Below are positions 1 to 12,671 of a DNA stretch of 64,000 bases, in pieces. The stretch spans positions 25,289,484 to 25,353,483 of the forward strand of contig NC_092564.1 of NCBI RefSeq assembly GCF_037975245.1. The letters are read 5' to 3'. Position 1 is the first letter of the stretch; each line of letters starts with the position of its first letter. The notes below the pieces were generated by a model. It was not told where the DNA came from. It ran no database searches and saw only the letters and a program-made list of their open reading frames with translations. The stretch comes from Apostichopus japonicus. Lineage: Eukaryota > Echinodermata > Holothuroidea > Aspidochirotida > Stichopodidae. Made by a program: the position numbers and the translations under genes.

Positions 1-1209
1 GGAGAAAAATCACTTCGTTGCACATACTTTTTATCTTCTGTTTTTATAGAAGATTGCCTTTAAACATTAGTAACCAGGCGTGCTGCAATTGTAAAACAAT
101 TTACACTTGTTTTATTCCAAGGTTATTCTAGTTTGCCGTTACAGTGACGGCACCAGCTTTATGCATAAGACTATATACTGTACAATAAAATGAAAATCAC
201 TTATACATTACCAGACGCCACGTATTTAGTAATTCAAGAAGCATCTACAGTTTCTTCAATGAGAAGATAATTTGATTCTATACTTATACTTGAAACAGTT
301 TGAGTGGGTTTTTTTCGTGTTGGTCAGGCAGATTTACCTCGCAATATTTTTGTTATTATTATAATTATTATTATATAGATGGTGTTGATAACAATATTGG
401 TTCCCAAATACACGGGTTTAGAAATTCGATGGGTCGGAAAGCGTGATTTGAAATGGAGGTACTGTAATTGCTGTCGCATTACGTTTCTATGATATTCAGA
501 AAGATAAGGACTATAAGGACGATTATCTTATGTTATGATTCTGTTGACATTTATAAGACTGGTAAAACAAAATAACGTGTTGTATTTGGTTACCTTAGAC
601 TCATGATCAATGAGTAAGGGACACGCAGATATTATTCTACTCAAGAGTCTGAATAAATTTATTATGAAACTCGAAAAAAGTTCAATGATTACTTGAATGA
701 AAAAAAAAAACAATGCACTCCCCATTACTCAACTCTTAAACAATGAGAAAGCTTCATAATCATTGGAAAACATGGTATTGTTTTACTTTGGAAAGAGAAC
801 GCGGGGGGGGGGGGGGGTTGGATTAGACAATTGAGGTATGTACCCACACAGCATAACATAGATTACAAAAAGGTATAGCTAATTGAGGTGTAGTCTAAGT
901 TTTAGTCTAAGCGTGCCAGTTAGTGACAAACTATTCAATCTAACTAGACTGGAAAGTAGTACGCAGAAGAGCTCTATATATAAAGACAGATGCCATTCGA
1001 TGGTTGGTACGAAGTATGCGATATTTAAATTTAACTAGGCCCCCTTAATTTCAATAGTTGTAGTTTACAAAAATACGTTGCTGTTGAGATCGTGCAGAGA
1101 TTGGGTTGGTGGGTGTGAGGGGGGGGGGGGGCAACATATGCAGTATGTTGAAATAATCTCTCTTGTCTTTAATATAAACAACTGTTAAAGTATGATTTTC
1201 TGGTTCCAG
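1..1209. other. Intergenic DNA, no gene seen
   Basis: AT-rich sequence with stops in all frames and no supportable exon. It holds a run of about 14 G near 805-819 and another near 1119-1130. Short open frames here show no recognisable protein. Confidence 0.6.
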
Positions 1210-1564
1210 CAGTGGCGTACCAAGCGGGGGCAGCCAGCCCCTGGTACCAGTCCTGGAGGGAGGCGTTGCCATGCCACAGCCACTCCCCACCCCAATGTAT
1301 ATTTTGAACAAACAATAGGTAAAATTAAGAAATATACACTAAAGAATGAGAATTCCTAAACATATAATCCTGAGTTCAAAGCCTTGCCGAGGATATCACC
1401 ATTTTTCATCTAAACTGCCTTACATATACAAAAACTTCTCAAAAGGGAGGTGCCACTCCACCCCCCCCCCGTCATTAGACCCCTTCCCCATGACGGCATG
1501 CCCTGTACGGGGTTGACATAGGAAGGATCCGCCCTGGGTGTCAACTATTTAAGGTACGCCACTG
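1210..1564. mobile_element. hAT-type MITE (355 bp)
   Basis: Terminal inverted repeats are visible: CAGTGGCGTACC at 1210-1221 and its reverse complement GGTACGCCACTG at 1553-1564. The flanking octamers are ggttccag (1202-1209) and gataccag (1565-1572), agreeing at 6 of 8 positions, as expected for an aged 8-bp hAT target-site duplication. The interior has poly-G/C runs and no transposase. The hAT assignment comes from the CA..TG ends and 8-bp duplication size; the family is not named. Confidence 0.7.
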
Positions 1565-4475
1565 GATACCAGACCAAATAATAGAACAGTAAGACCGTCA
1601 AATTATAGAAATCACTCTAACATGTCCAGCAATTATTTTGGAAACGGTCATTTGTGAAATGTGATTGCGCCATTAAAAAGCTGATAGTCAATTGATATAC
1701 ACAGCGAGGAATACTGTGGACTCAATATTTCATTAGTATATACATGCGGTCGATCCCACATATATAGCTAATTATGCGATTTGTACTAATCATAATAACA
1801 AATTAGTTTTGCTTGCATTCAACAAACAACTCCTCAGCGAGAAAACCAGTTCAGTGCCATCTCTGCATGCACTAGAAACAATGTAATTAACAAGCAGGGT
1901 TGATTATTAACATAATGATTTTCAACAAGATATTAGTGTCATCAGCAAACGACACGTGATGAGGCTATATACAAAGGATAAACTTGCAGACAGTAAATGC
2001 TAAATAAAAGTCTCTTCTAACTCCATGATGAAATCTTTGGTATGTAAATAGATCTCCTAACAGGGATATCTCATTTCGTAGGTTACCTCCTAAGCCATAG
2101 AGTGCTTATTATATACGTAGAACATAATGGTAGGCAGATTATAAAGGTCAAGGGAAAAGCATGCATCAATATACACTGTCGTGCCTTCATCACAAATTGC
2201 ATGTATCAGTGCTAAGTACCAACTCATTAAAGGAGTTTGTCAATTAATTTACTTTTTTTAACGAGGGGCAGAAAAAAAAACAATGGTTAACTGCAGCACA
2301 ATGCCAGAGGAAACAATGGTTGCAGAAATCGGCCAGAAATAACAATGGTTACAGCAGTAAAGGGCCAAATAAAAGACACAAATATGTTATAGACCGATAA
2401 GGTTCGCAGGCCTTTATAAGGTTAAGGGTGAGCATACCAAATAAACACAAGTGTTGGCAGCCCTTTTTCTTCTTTCTTCCCCCCCCCCTCACCCCCCTTA
2501 ACTTCAAGAAATAATGTGTTAGTATCATTACACAATGAAAGATTTACTCCTTTGGTATAGATTCTACCGTCATTCTTTATTGACACTAAGGTTCAACCCC
2601 CCCCCCCCCCCGAACGACCCCTCTTTTAATAATTCAGTGAGTGAATTATTGTCTTGTTACCAGGAATGAGGCATGCCCAGCAAACCAACCTCTTGATAAG
2701 CCAATAGTTAATAGAAGAATTAGCAATGGCTATATAGGTCAACTGTGAGGGTAGTGTTGGTGGGAATGGGGACGGGGGGGGGGGGGATAGTCTGGTATAA
2801 AGAGGAGAGTTGGGGCCGGGGTAAATTATATTTCTCTATTTTTTTTCTTCCATATGTAAGTGCATGAGTAATTGTGTACATTCTACACTGGAGTCAAATA
2901 CCAATAGCATATACGATTGACAAACTTGACATACTGTCAAGTTTCGAAACTGATGAATGTTTCGGTTTTCAGAGCTACGAAGTTCGTATTTTTCTTATGT
3001 CTTGCTCTTTCTTAAATCGTCGATCCACTAACACTGCAGGTACCGTGCAACGACGAATCCCTTCACATACTATGTTAAGCTATTATCTTAAGATATTTCA
3101 AAATACTTGTTTCAAAAACGGAATATAACTGCCTATAGTCTTGTTTAGTAAAATAAACTCGAACGATCGACGTGCAATTAACCAAATTTGAATAAACTGA
3201 GATTATACCCAAATTTAGAAACTGAATAAGAAACTAAAGGGAATTCCTTGTGTGGTGAAACAGAGATTACAGAGATTTCGTTTATGGTTCAAAACCTTAA
3301 CTCATTCTTGCCTCTCACGAAGATTGTTATACGTCGGTAAAAAAAAAAAAAAATTTCTCCAGTTGTAACCCCAATAACGCAATTATGATGCATTTAGCTC
3401 AAACTGCGTGACCTTTTCTACAATTTAGTCTCAAATTGCAGAAAAAGAAGGAAAAATGAAGAACTATTGATCCAACCCTGTTGGTTTCGTCGATCAATTA
3501 ATTCCATATATGGGTATTGTCTTGTGAAGATCACAGATTGCGCTATAGAAAGTATATCAGGTCACGTTATAGTACTATGTTGTTTGCCTTTACTTCACGT
3601 CTTTTCTAAATGGGCTTGGCAATTTAACTAATAAATTACTGACTTGATCATTACAAATATCACCAATTTTAAAACAGTACCGCGTTTATATGCTATACTA
3701 TAGCGTATAAACTGATAAGGACAAAAGTCGGTCAGTCAGTGTGTACCTCTGTATGTGTGTCACGACAAAGAGAGTTGCAAGAAATAGTGTATGTAGATTC
3801 AAATAACTTGATGTAAAAGATAGATGGATAATTGCACGGGGTTATTACGTCACTTTGCAACGTCACACTGAAATGCGGCGGGAAATGAAGTACGATGTAT
3901 TTTCTTCTATTGCTAAAATAGTTTCTGTGTATAGGCCTAATTATGCTAGTATGTGAACTCAGTGTTTACATGTGGCTAAGAAATCAAGAACGGAAGTGAA
4001 ATATATTTTATGGTGATTTTCCACAATTCATGACGTCATGGGTCACGAGTGTATACAACTTCGTTTTTGTATACTCAAAGATGAATACATTTTTGTGGAT
4101 CAGTATACATGGTATCCGTAACGGAGAGACACAATGTTGCTGCTAAACATGTGCTCATTATGTATTATCTGGTGGGGTATCCTTCACACAAGCCATGGAA
4201 CTTGGAACATAAAGTTGCTTTCGTTAATATCCACGACGAGTCCTTTTTCAGTTTCTGTTATCAATTTCTCTATTTTCAATTTTATTTTCTGATTTTTGTG
4301 CATCATGTTTTAATACAATCATATTATAAGTCCCTTAGCATTGTTTTATTTCAAACTATAGACACTTGTTTACTGAGTCAAAAATGGTCCCTTAGATAGA
4401 TTGGTCATCATTCTTGAAAACAATAGATTTCCAAGAAAATTACAAACGATTGATGGTTTGCCGATTACTAATTGT

Positions 4476-4528
<53 letters not shown>

Positions 4529-7500
4529 CACGGTATACGACCTTCAGACTCACAACACCTGATGCGTTCCATCTACAGGCTCTTATTGTTCTTTTCCATT
4601 CTAATGACAATGTAGCTCCTATCTATTTTCGTAATCAGATTGTGAAACGAACATGCCATGGATTAATATTGTCTCATACTCATTACGTAATATTACATGC
4701 TGTTACGTAATCAAGCAACATGAAAAGAAATTTTTGAATCTTCGCGACTTATCTACCATGTATAGTTACTAGGATTCAAGCAAGTGTACACTCGAGATAC
4801 ACAGCGAGATATAGGTAATTAGTCATCCTATATTAATATAACTTGCTAATATTTTAATGTTTAATCTTCGCTGGTAGATATCTCTTATATATTTCAAGGG
4901 TGTCCTCAGTCAAATTGTCTGCTTTTACTCCGCATCGAATACGGTGCTAATTAACACCCTCTGATAAAGTTATAATAATTGTGCATAGCCGTGTACATTG
5001 TACTTTCATACGGTAGTAGGCATACCTATAGGCTTATCTATCTTTGACGTTAAATTATGTGGTGTTGTGCAGGGAGTTGTTCCATAACAACTCCCTGGGT
5101 TGTGTACGTCTTAAAAGGTCCACACGTTCCTGGGTAGAGAAGGGTCTTCCGTGCTGTCGGTAGGGGGTGGGGCGTAAATATTAACTGATATTGTTACAAA
5201 CTATAACGCAAGGTTTTAATCTACGCACCACTATATAGTTATACAAGTAGAACGCACCGACCCATTGAAAAATCTATACGCATAGGTCTAGTTTATCTAT
5301 CATATAATTTTATTAAACGGAACGAAGGCAACAGTTGCTTGCATAATCCAGCTACAAGTTCTCTTAGAAGTTTGCTGCAAAACCTCTCATATTGTTCTCG
5401 AATTGCTCAACCAAGTTAATGCAGTTCTGTTACCCTATTGATATTTTAGAAGCCCCCGACATACTGCAAGATAAGGTGCATTGGTTATACCGTATATTCT
5501 GAGGCTAGCCTTAAGGTTAACCATGAAGCGATAATTTTGCACCGTTCGATGCTGTGGAACGTGGTTGTGACCCTTCCTCTCTTATCCCAACTTTTACTCT
5601 TTATGTGAACCTGCCCCCCCCCCCACCTTCCCCCATTGGGATCTGTGTATATGCTATAGGCCTATAGCTGTATTTCCAATACACAACTTGATGTCCTTGA
5701 TCCAATACAAGTCCCTCTGTCCATAACACCACCGTCGCACGAGGAAGTGTTCCCTTTCCCCTCTGTCTACTTCCGCCTCTGGTGACGATGTCAATGTCTT
5801 TACTAACACTCACAATTAACGGGTGATTACACCATCGCCGTACGATTTCCAATATAAATTTATATACTCTAATCGCAAGGTCTGTTCAAGTAAAAACACT
5901 ACCCGCAGAACTGTGCCCAAGGGTTTCAAATAACGACTCGGATATAATCTAAACTTCCTTCTATTAAAGTCATTTTAGCGACTATACACGCCATTTTAAC
6001 TTAAGCACTTTGCAGTGATTAAAGTAAACAACGTACAGAGATAGATTCTATATACCCACGAATGATTTCGTGGATGTGAAAACCAGCTCACATGGACGTA
6101 AAATGGCAATCTAACTTGTTATAGATGTTATATAGCAAATGGTTCTTCGGTTCGGTTGGTAAGTATTTACGCCATTTCAATCATTAAGGCGCATGATTGC
6201 TGTAAAAGTACAGCAATTTCTGAAGTATATTAAAAGCTAAAATGCCTTTTGATGAATAAGCTTTTTACTATATTGAATGTTAAACGAGTGATACGTCATA
6301 AACGGGATACAAAAATTGTTTGTTCGGAAAGTTCGATTGACTATTTAACGAAAATATTATTTTCGTCTTTATTTGAGTACTTATAAGCATTAAGCCAACA
6401 TGCTTATTGCAATTTTGTTGTAATCAGAGGAGTCCTTAATTGTCCTTCGCTGTTAAAAACGTTAATTCGGGGGATTCCCTATTCAGTCGGGGAAAGAATA
6501 AAAACCACCCCTATATACGGGCACAGGAAGTCCTCCTGTAAAGGTTCACACCCCTTTCTAAATCAGTCAAGAATATAGCTCCGGTATCGAATATTAAAAT
6601 AAAAATGTATTAGTATAACTGGAATTTCGATCACACTGCATTGTGGCTAATGATGATAGTATGTTAATCTATGTTAATTTATGTTAATTACCTAGAAAAC
6701 CGTCGCAATAGTGGGTTTCAGATTTAAAAAAAAATAATACACTATAACGATTTCTTGTAGATGTATAGTTCACATGTATAGCGACAGTATATTTTAATAT
6801 TTATCGTAGGCGATCAAACCCTCATTAAATAAACTATGACTCATATCTATGAAAATATCAAGTTGCAGTGAAGTCTGTGGAACAACTTAATCCACATGGA
6901 TTAATATAATACTTGCATAGCTATAGTTATTCCTAGAAAATGGTTGTATTAAAATACGTCAATATAAAGCATAACTGTTTGTTATAAAAATTGAGCATTT
7001 ACGCAGCGGTCGGAATAGATCAAACTGATGTTGATTTGTTGTTTATTCTAATGAATGTTGATCAGAGAGTACAGTTACTATTTTCATTTCAAGCCGGAAA
7101 GAAAATATTTTGTCGCCGACACGACAAATCTTTCATATTTGTATTAATCGCATGCAATTAGCAATTCCCCAAAAAATCGACTTTTTCATTCATTAAAATG
7201 AAATGAAACGTGCCGAGCAATAAATCTACACTGCAACTATTGAAGTTAACATGGCAGATTGGAGTGATTTTGTATAGAATGGTAGTCAAATATCATCATG
7301 GTAAAGACATATATAGTGATGGATAATGGCGATGAGAGTTTCGATCGATGACGTAATCACACTATATATGAAAACTTTGCATGCTATTGTTAATATCTGT
7401 TATATGAGATTTCAGGCCATGCATGAAAAACACTCATAATAGAAGACACTGCGTACACGCACATCACTGTATTGTGTTCTGTCATCATTTGGTTTGTTAA

Positions 7501-8277
7501 TGCTTGAAAAGAATGGATGATGAGCTTTATGTATATATATTCTCGCATAAAGCCAGCCACACGGGATGAAATGCAGAGAGGAAAGATTCTTATATCACTG
7601 ATCGATATTATGAGTTAACTTATAATATTACAGACCATATATAAGACTCAGGCTTTTGGCGATAACTTGTTTTTTATTCTCCCCTGCTCAGTGCTGTGTG
7701 TATGAAAACTTCACACACACATTATAACACATCCAGTTCAACAACAGAAGTAACATTGTTTATATTATGTTTATCTCAATGATAAGATACCTGCTGGATT
7801 GTTATACGAATTCAAACTCTTTAGCGAGATTTTACTTTGAGTACTGGCAGACAGAGCACTCCCACCCACTGTCAATAAATATCCATTAAAGTAACAGAAA
7901 AATATTAAAGTATATAGTCTCCTGTCGCCTCAATTAGTTACATTAGCTGCATGCTGCTGCGGTCTTTAAGATATATATGTAGGTATGTAATTTCTGCTGT
8001 AACGGATTCTATGCAAAGTGGCTACATCGTTCTACAATATCATGTATTTGCCAGAAGGGAATGCACTGTATAGTTGCAAATACATTAATACATATTTTAA
8101 GGAGGGAAACGCCTCCGGATTGTGCATGACATACAAAATTGTCATCAGAGAACATTAAGCCAACTTTGTACACATCAATATCCAAATTGTTAACTTGATG
8201 TAATTATGTAAATTATACTTTGAACCCACACACATAGCATTAAGCCTTCCTTTATTATTATAATTATTAATGTTTCG
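1565..8277. other. Intergenic DNA, no gene seen
   Basis: No coding exon, RNA gene or intact mobile element could be supported. Present are poly-C/G runs (for example near 2480, 2599, 2774 and 5614), a (TA)n tract listed separately and an 11-bp perfect hairpin at 5071-5096. Short open frames are compositionally random. Confidence 0.55.
4480..4527. repeat. (TA)n microsatellite
   Basis: About 24 uninterrupted TA units. Any open frame across it reads as alternating Ile-Tyr and is not a gene. Confidence 0.95.
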
Positions 8278-8475
8278 GTTGAAAGCAGATATGTACATTA
8301 TGTACGTTAATGTACATTATGATCATTAAAGTACATTAATGTACATAATGTACATTGACGTACATAATGTACGTTAACATTAACGTACATAATGGTTGAA
8401 AGCAGATATGTACATTATGTACGTTAATGTACATTATGATCATTAATGTACATTATGAACATTAATGTACAATAT
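8278..8475. repeat. Palindrome-rich duplicated repeat (GTACAT family)
   Basis: A block of about 52 bp beginning gttgaaagcagatatgtaca occurs at about 8278-8329 and again at about 8393-8444, nearly identical. Between and after the copies the DNA is almost entirely made of GTACATTA/TAATGTAC words in both orientations, so either strand can fold into long hairpins. No coding content is visible. Confidence 0.8.
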
Positions 8476-11400
8476 GTACATAAATTACATTATGAAACCT
8501 GCAGAACATATTCATGTCTCTCCCTTCGGGATGGCCATATCGAGTTCGAAAACATTTGATAACAACAGCATATAATGTTATAGGCCTACACACACTATAT
8601 ATTATTTTGTCTCCTGCATGCGTGCTCAGAACTGGCAATAGGACTGGTATCACACGACAACGCTTACACATAAATCGGAGTTTACAAATCGGAGGTATAA
8701 CAAAAAATACAGCATATTATCATATTTTCAGTATACCATCTTAGCAATGTAAACATTTTTTCTTGTAAATCTGATTATTAAGATATCACTCTATCGTCGT
8801 TATCAAAATGTACAATGATCACTGCATCATATTTAGTGTGTATTCATATCGTCTTTTGAGACGTTCTAGATATTATGAAAATATTGTCATGACGTCACGC
8901 GGAAATCAACCGCTTATTTCATTTGAGCGTCACTCGTATAGGAATTTTCCAAACATAAATAAAATATAAAGATTTGTAGAGTGTACGGCGAAATACAACA
9001 TATAAACCCTTTTTGTATAGACATAAATGTCTATAGCACATTGAAAATAAAGATAAAATGCATGCATGTACGTGTTACAGTTTGCAATGTGCCTTACACA
9101 CCATTAACGAGGATACAAATATTTTCCCCTCACGGACCCTGTTTTAATTTCACACTTGTCTGGTCGTTTTGCCGCCTTTTCCCCCCGTTTTATGCTACGT
9201 TTCCTATGAGACATTCTAAGCTCCCAGCAGCAATTCTTTATTTCCTTGTATATATTTCTGTTGAGAAAATCAGTGAAATAAATGCTTCAAATTTCGAAAT
9301 TCATGACATTTAGGATGGGATATACACTTCCTTTCTCAAGTTCCTCGATTTTATATATAACGAAAGGCCGATGGATGTATTACGGTATGTAATTATAATT
9401 GAATGGCTGACTGCCCGGAATGAATACATCATTCTTCAAAACGACTGAAACGGTAGACTATAATACATGCAGGGTTCTGCAAATTGGAGAAAAAAAAAAC
9501 TGGTAATTATGTGTCGACTTCTCTGACGTCATAATATTGATCAATCACGAAGGAAATTGTATATGTAACGTTAAATCAAACAGACTGATGATACTTGACA
9601 TATTCAAATATTTATAATTCGAAACAAATTTTACGTGATCATATTCTTTGTAATTAGATCAATTACTGAATTTAAACGACTATAGATTGAATTTAATTCA
9701 TCGGTTTTGATCTGTCCATCAATTAAAATTAATGGAAGACTGTAAACGAAAAACATGTTTGATGGGCTTATAAAATAACATCTGTCTGTTATTTTATCAA
9801 CAACACTTTTTAGCATCTGTAAAAGAAGCCTTTAATCATCGATAGCTAATTATCTCACTTTATAGCATATTTGAGGTCAATACTGGGGACCTTTAAGAAG
9901 ATCTCCATTTTGCTTATTTTTTTCAAGGAGGATTAACACAGTATGCCAGCGCAAGAAGGACCCGGGAGAGGGTGGGGGGGGGGGGGGTTAGGGCCACACA
10001 CCTCTTTTATAGACTGTATAAAATCCTGGATCTGCCTCTGGCCCTTCCATGAAGGTTCGACCCCCCTAGTTAAAATCATTAGGGGCATGTAGGGTTGCCG
10101 CCGCCTCCCCCCTCCCTCCACCTCACGCCACACACACCTTTGAAATCAAAAGATTTACTAGAAATGTGGAAATTTATTATAATTTATAATAACCTTGTAG
10201 CAAACCAATGGTTATCAAAAGAGATGTGAGGTTTGTCTTGATACAGTTAGTAAAACCCTCAAATACCCGACGATTGATGCGGGTCATGTGACCATGGCCA
10301 CTAGAGTTATCTTAGTACTTGAAAGTTTCAAAATAATTTTTTTTATTCTTTGATTTATCTCCAGATTTTAATCTGTTAGGAAGACAGTCACCTCTATGAT
10401 GAAACATGCATGGGGTTATAATTGTTAGAGAATAGTTAAAGTTTACGCATGCGCGGATGATGATCAGGTTGTGTTACTTTTCCTATGTATATATACAGCG
10501 TACGTGGATCAATTCTGTTCATGTTTATTTCTCATCGAAGAAAAATTAAGAAATTGGATTTTTATTTCTTTATTTCTTTTAATATTAACTTCATCTAACG
10601 CGATCTTTGATTTTTGTACTATGACTCTGAGTATAAGACAAATGTCAAATCTAAGGTTTGAACTATTTTTTTATTTGTTTTTATTTGATTGAACGTCGGT
10701 TTATTGAGGTCATTGAACCTTTAACTTATGGATAGGATTAAATTACGAGAGATTACGTACAGAGTGTTCTCGCCGTCAGCTGTAAGAGGCCAATCATAGA
10801 CGGACTGAAAACACAGATATTCGTGTGAACACGAAACTTGACTTTATGTGATTGAAACTTATTCGAAAAGTTAATCCTATAAAGTTTGTGGGATAAACCA
10901 TCCTACCGTTATACTTCCATAGACAACCAAGCTACACATTGATTCCTTTTACGAAGTATTTTGTAAGCATTCCATACACTTTTATCGAATCCAATCGAAG
11001 CTAGTAAGGCAGTGAGTGTGCGCCATTTTTTAAAATCATTTTTGTAATGAAAATGTGTCCTTTTTGGTATTAACAAAATGCCTTCCTGTAGAAAAAAAAT
11101 GGGGGGGGGGGGGAATAGTAGCCCTTTGTTGGAGAACATTTAAAGACTGGAATCTGTGGTACAAAATGCACAGAGCTTTCATTTAGTCTTGACGATTTTA
11201 GGGTGATTGTACTGTTTGCTTCTTCAAATCTAAATCGCATACCCCATCTGTCCTTTGAATTCCCCCCCCCCCCTCTCCCACCCTCCCTCCGATTGAACCC
11301 TCTTCCACTGCCCCTGGAAGCCAAATGGTATGGGCTATATGCATATTTACTTGTACATATATACCGGTTATAGACCTATATTTTTCAGTTTGATTAAATG

Positions 11401-12351
11401 TTTAGTTTGACAGTGCTTTGTAGTGACAAATTTCTCGTGCGACAAACAAGTCATATCATTTCCTGTAAGAAAGAAAATGACAGCAAAATCCATTTAATCT
11501 TTCGTCTATAACATAGAAACATAATCTGCTCTCCCTGAAGGATCCCATCTATAGGGAGCATAGAGCTGCAGGGCTACCCTAATTATCGTGTCGTATCGTA
11601 TACGTTTGATCCTATATACTGACAAGAACTTCTTCAGATCCTAATCGACAAATTCACAAATGTACGCAAGTTAGTTATATACAATCAGACCTCCGCAGAG
11701 ACGAGTAAAAATTGTCTGCATGCAGCATGAATGTGAATATAAATTATCATATATTTTGTTTTCATGTGTCTTGTTGCGTGAAGCGTGTATGTTTGGAAAT
11801 CGGTAGTCTACGATTCGTAGTATAGCCGCTGAAATTAAAATTTTCCTTTTTTTGCTCTGACCGGTGGTCATTTAAATTATAATTATAATTATTTCAATTC
11901 GTTGTTCAAGATCATTTCTGTACATAGATTGCTATCAATGCTGACAGAGTTTCAACAGTTCCTATATCAAGGAAGCAGTTTCCCTCAGTTTCGGGTGTTT
12001 TGTCCTCGCCAGTCATTAATTTCGCTTGTATTGTCTCAGGACCGTTTATTTAGCCGGTTGTTCATTAGTCATTGATGATTTTGTCTTGATTATGGTTGGC
12101 AATTAAGCCAGATATCGACGAGATTAGTATACCAATATTTCTTTATACAACTGACTGGCTTTATATGACCTTGTATTATATGCATACATTTGAAAATAAT
12201 ATCTTTATTATTATTATTGTCATATTTGATTGTAGACTCGACTCGAGGTCCACGTTAGAAGTGCCTCGTAACACGAACCATGTCAAGTTACTACCAACCT
12301 CGGAGAAGGCAGGAAATCAAGTCGCCATCTGAAGAGATCCGTGATATAGGT
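8476..12351. other. Intergenic DNA, no gene seen
   Basis: No supportable gene. Contains several G/C homopolymer runs (near 9976, 11101 and 11262). Near 10023-10038 there is a lone CCTGGATCTGCCTCTG-like end that resembles one terminus of a MITE, but no partner terminus was found. Confidence 0.5.
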
Positions 12352-12381
12352 TAGTTTACGTCACTTTTCGATATTTGTGTA
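12352..12381. repeat. Target-site duplication, left copy
   Basis: Thirty bases starting TAGTTTACGTCACTTTTCG, identical to 12642-12671, bracketing the LINE fragment. Confidence 0.85.
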
Positions 12382-12641
12382 GTAGTAGTAGTAAGTTGAG
12401 TCTCGTCTATTCGACATGCTCAGTGATTAACCTCCGCCACGTTTTACGATCTTGCGCAAGGTTTATTGCTTCCTAGCTCGAAACTGTTAATATTAATGTC
12501 CTTGAATTGCGACTTTATTTTTCCAAGCAAGGTAGTCACGGGCCTTCCAACTGGTTTAGCAGTATGTCTCAGTGCTTCTCTTAGAGCAACCTTTGCTGGA
12601 GCGTCCTCTTGAAGTCTTGCTACATGACCGAAAAATCTCAA
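12382..12641 (-). mobile_element. 5'-truncated LINE 3' end with target-site duplication
   Basis: Read on the minus strand, this fragment encodes the C-terminal tail of a non-LTR reverse transcriptase: RFFGHVARLQEDAP, then GRPVTTLLGKI, then, after a frame slip near 12450, QDRKTWRRLITEHVE and a stop. These are typical LINE C-terminal words. The 3' end carries a short (TAC)n tail at 12380-12393. It is flanked by identical 30-bp copies at 12352-12381 and 12642-12671 (both start TAGTTTACGTCACTTTTCG). A severe 5' truncation, a microsatellite tail and a long target duplication fit target-primed reverse transcription. The clade is not determined from so short a tail. Confidence 0.8.
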
Positions 12642-12671
12642 TAGTTTACGTCACTTTTCGATATTTGTGTA
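12642..12671. repeat. Target-site duplication, right copy
   Basis: Identical to 12352-12381. It marks the 5' junction of the minus-strand LINE insertion. Confidence 0.85.

Noticed and set aside
4414-4710. Open frame with Ile-Tyr repeats
   Set aside because: It is the (TA)n microsatellite read as codons; flanks show no domain.
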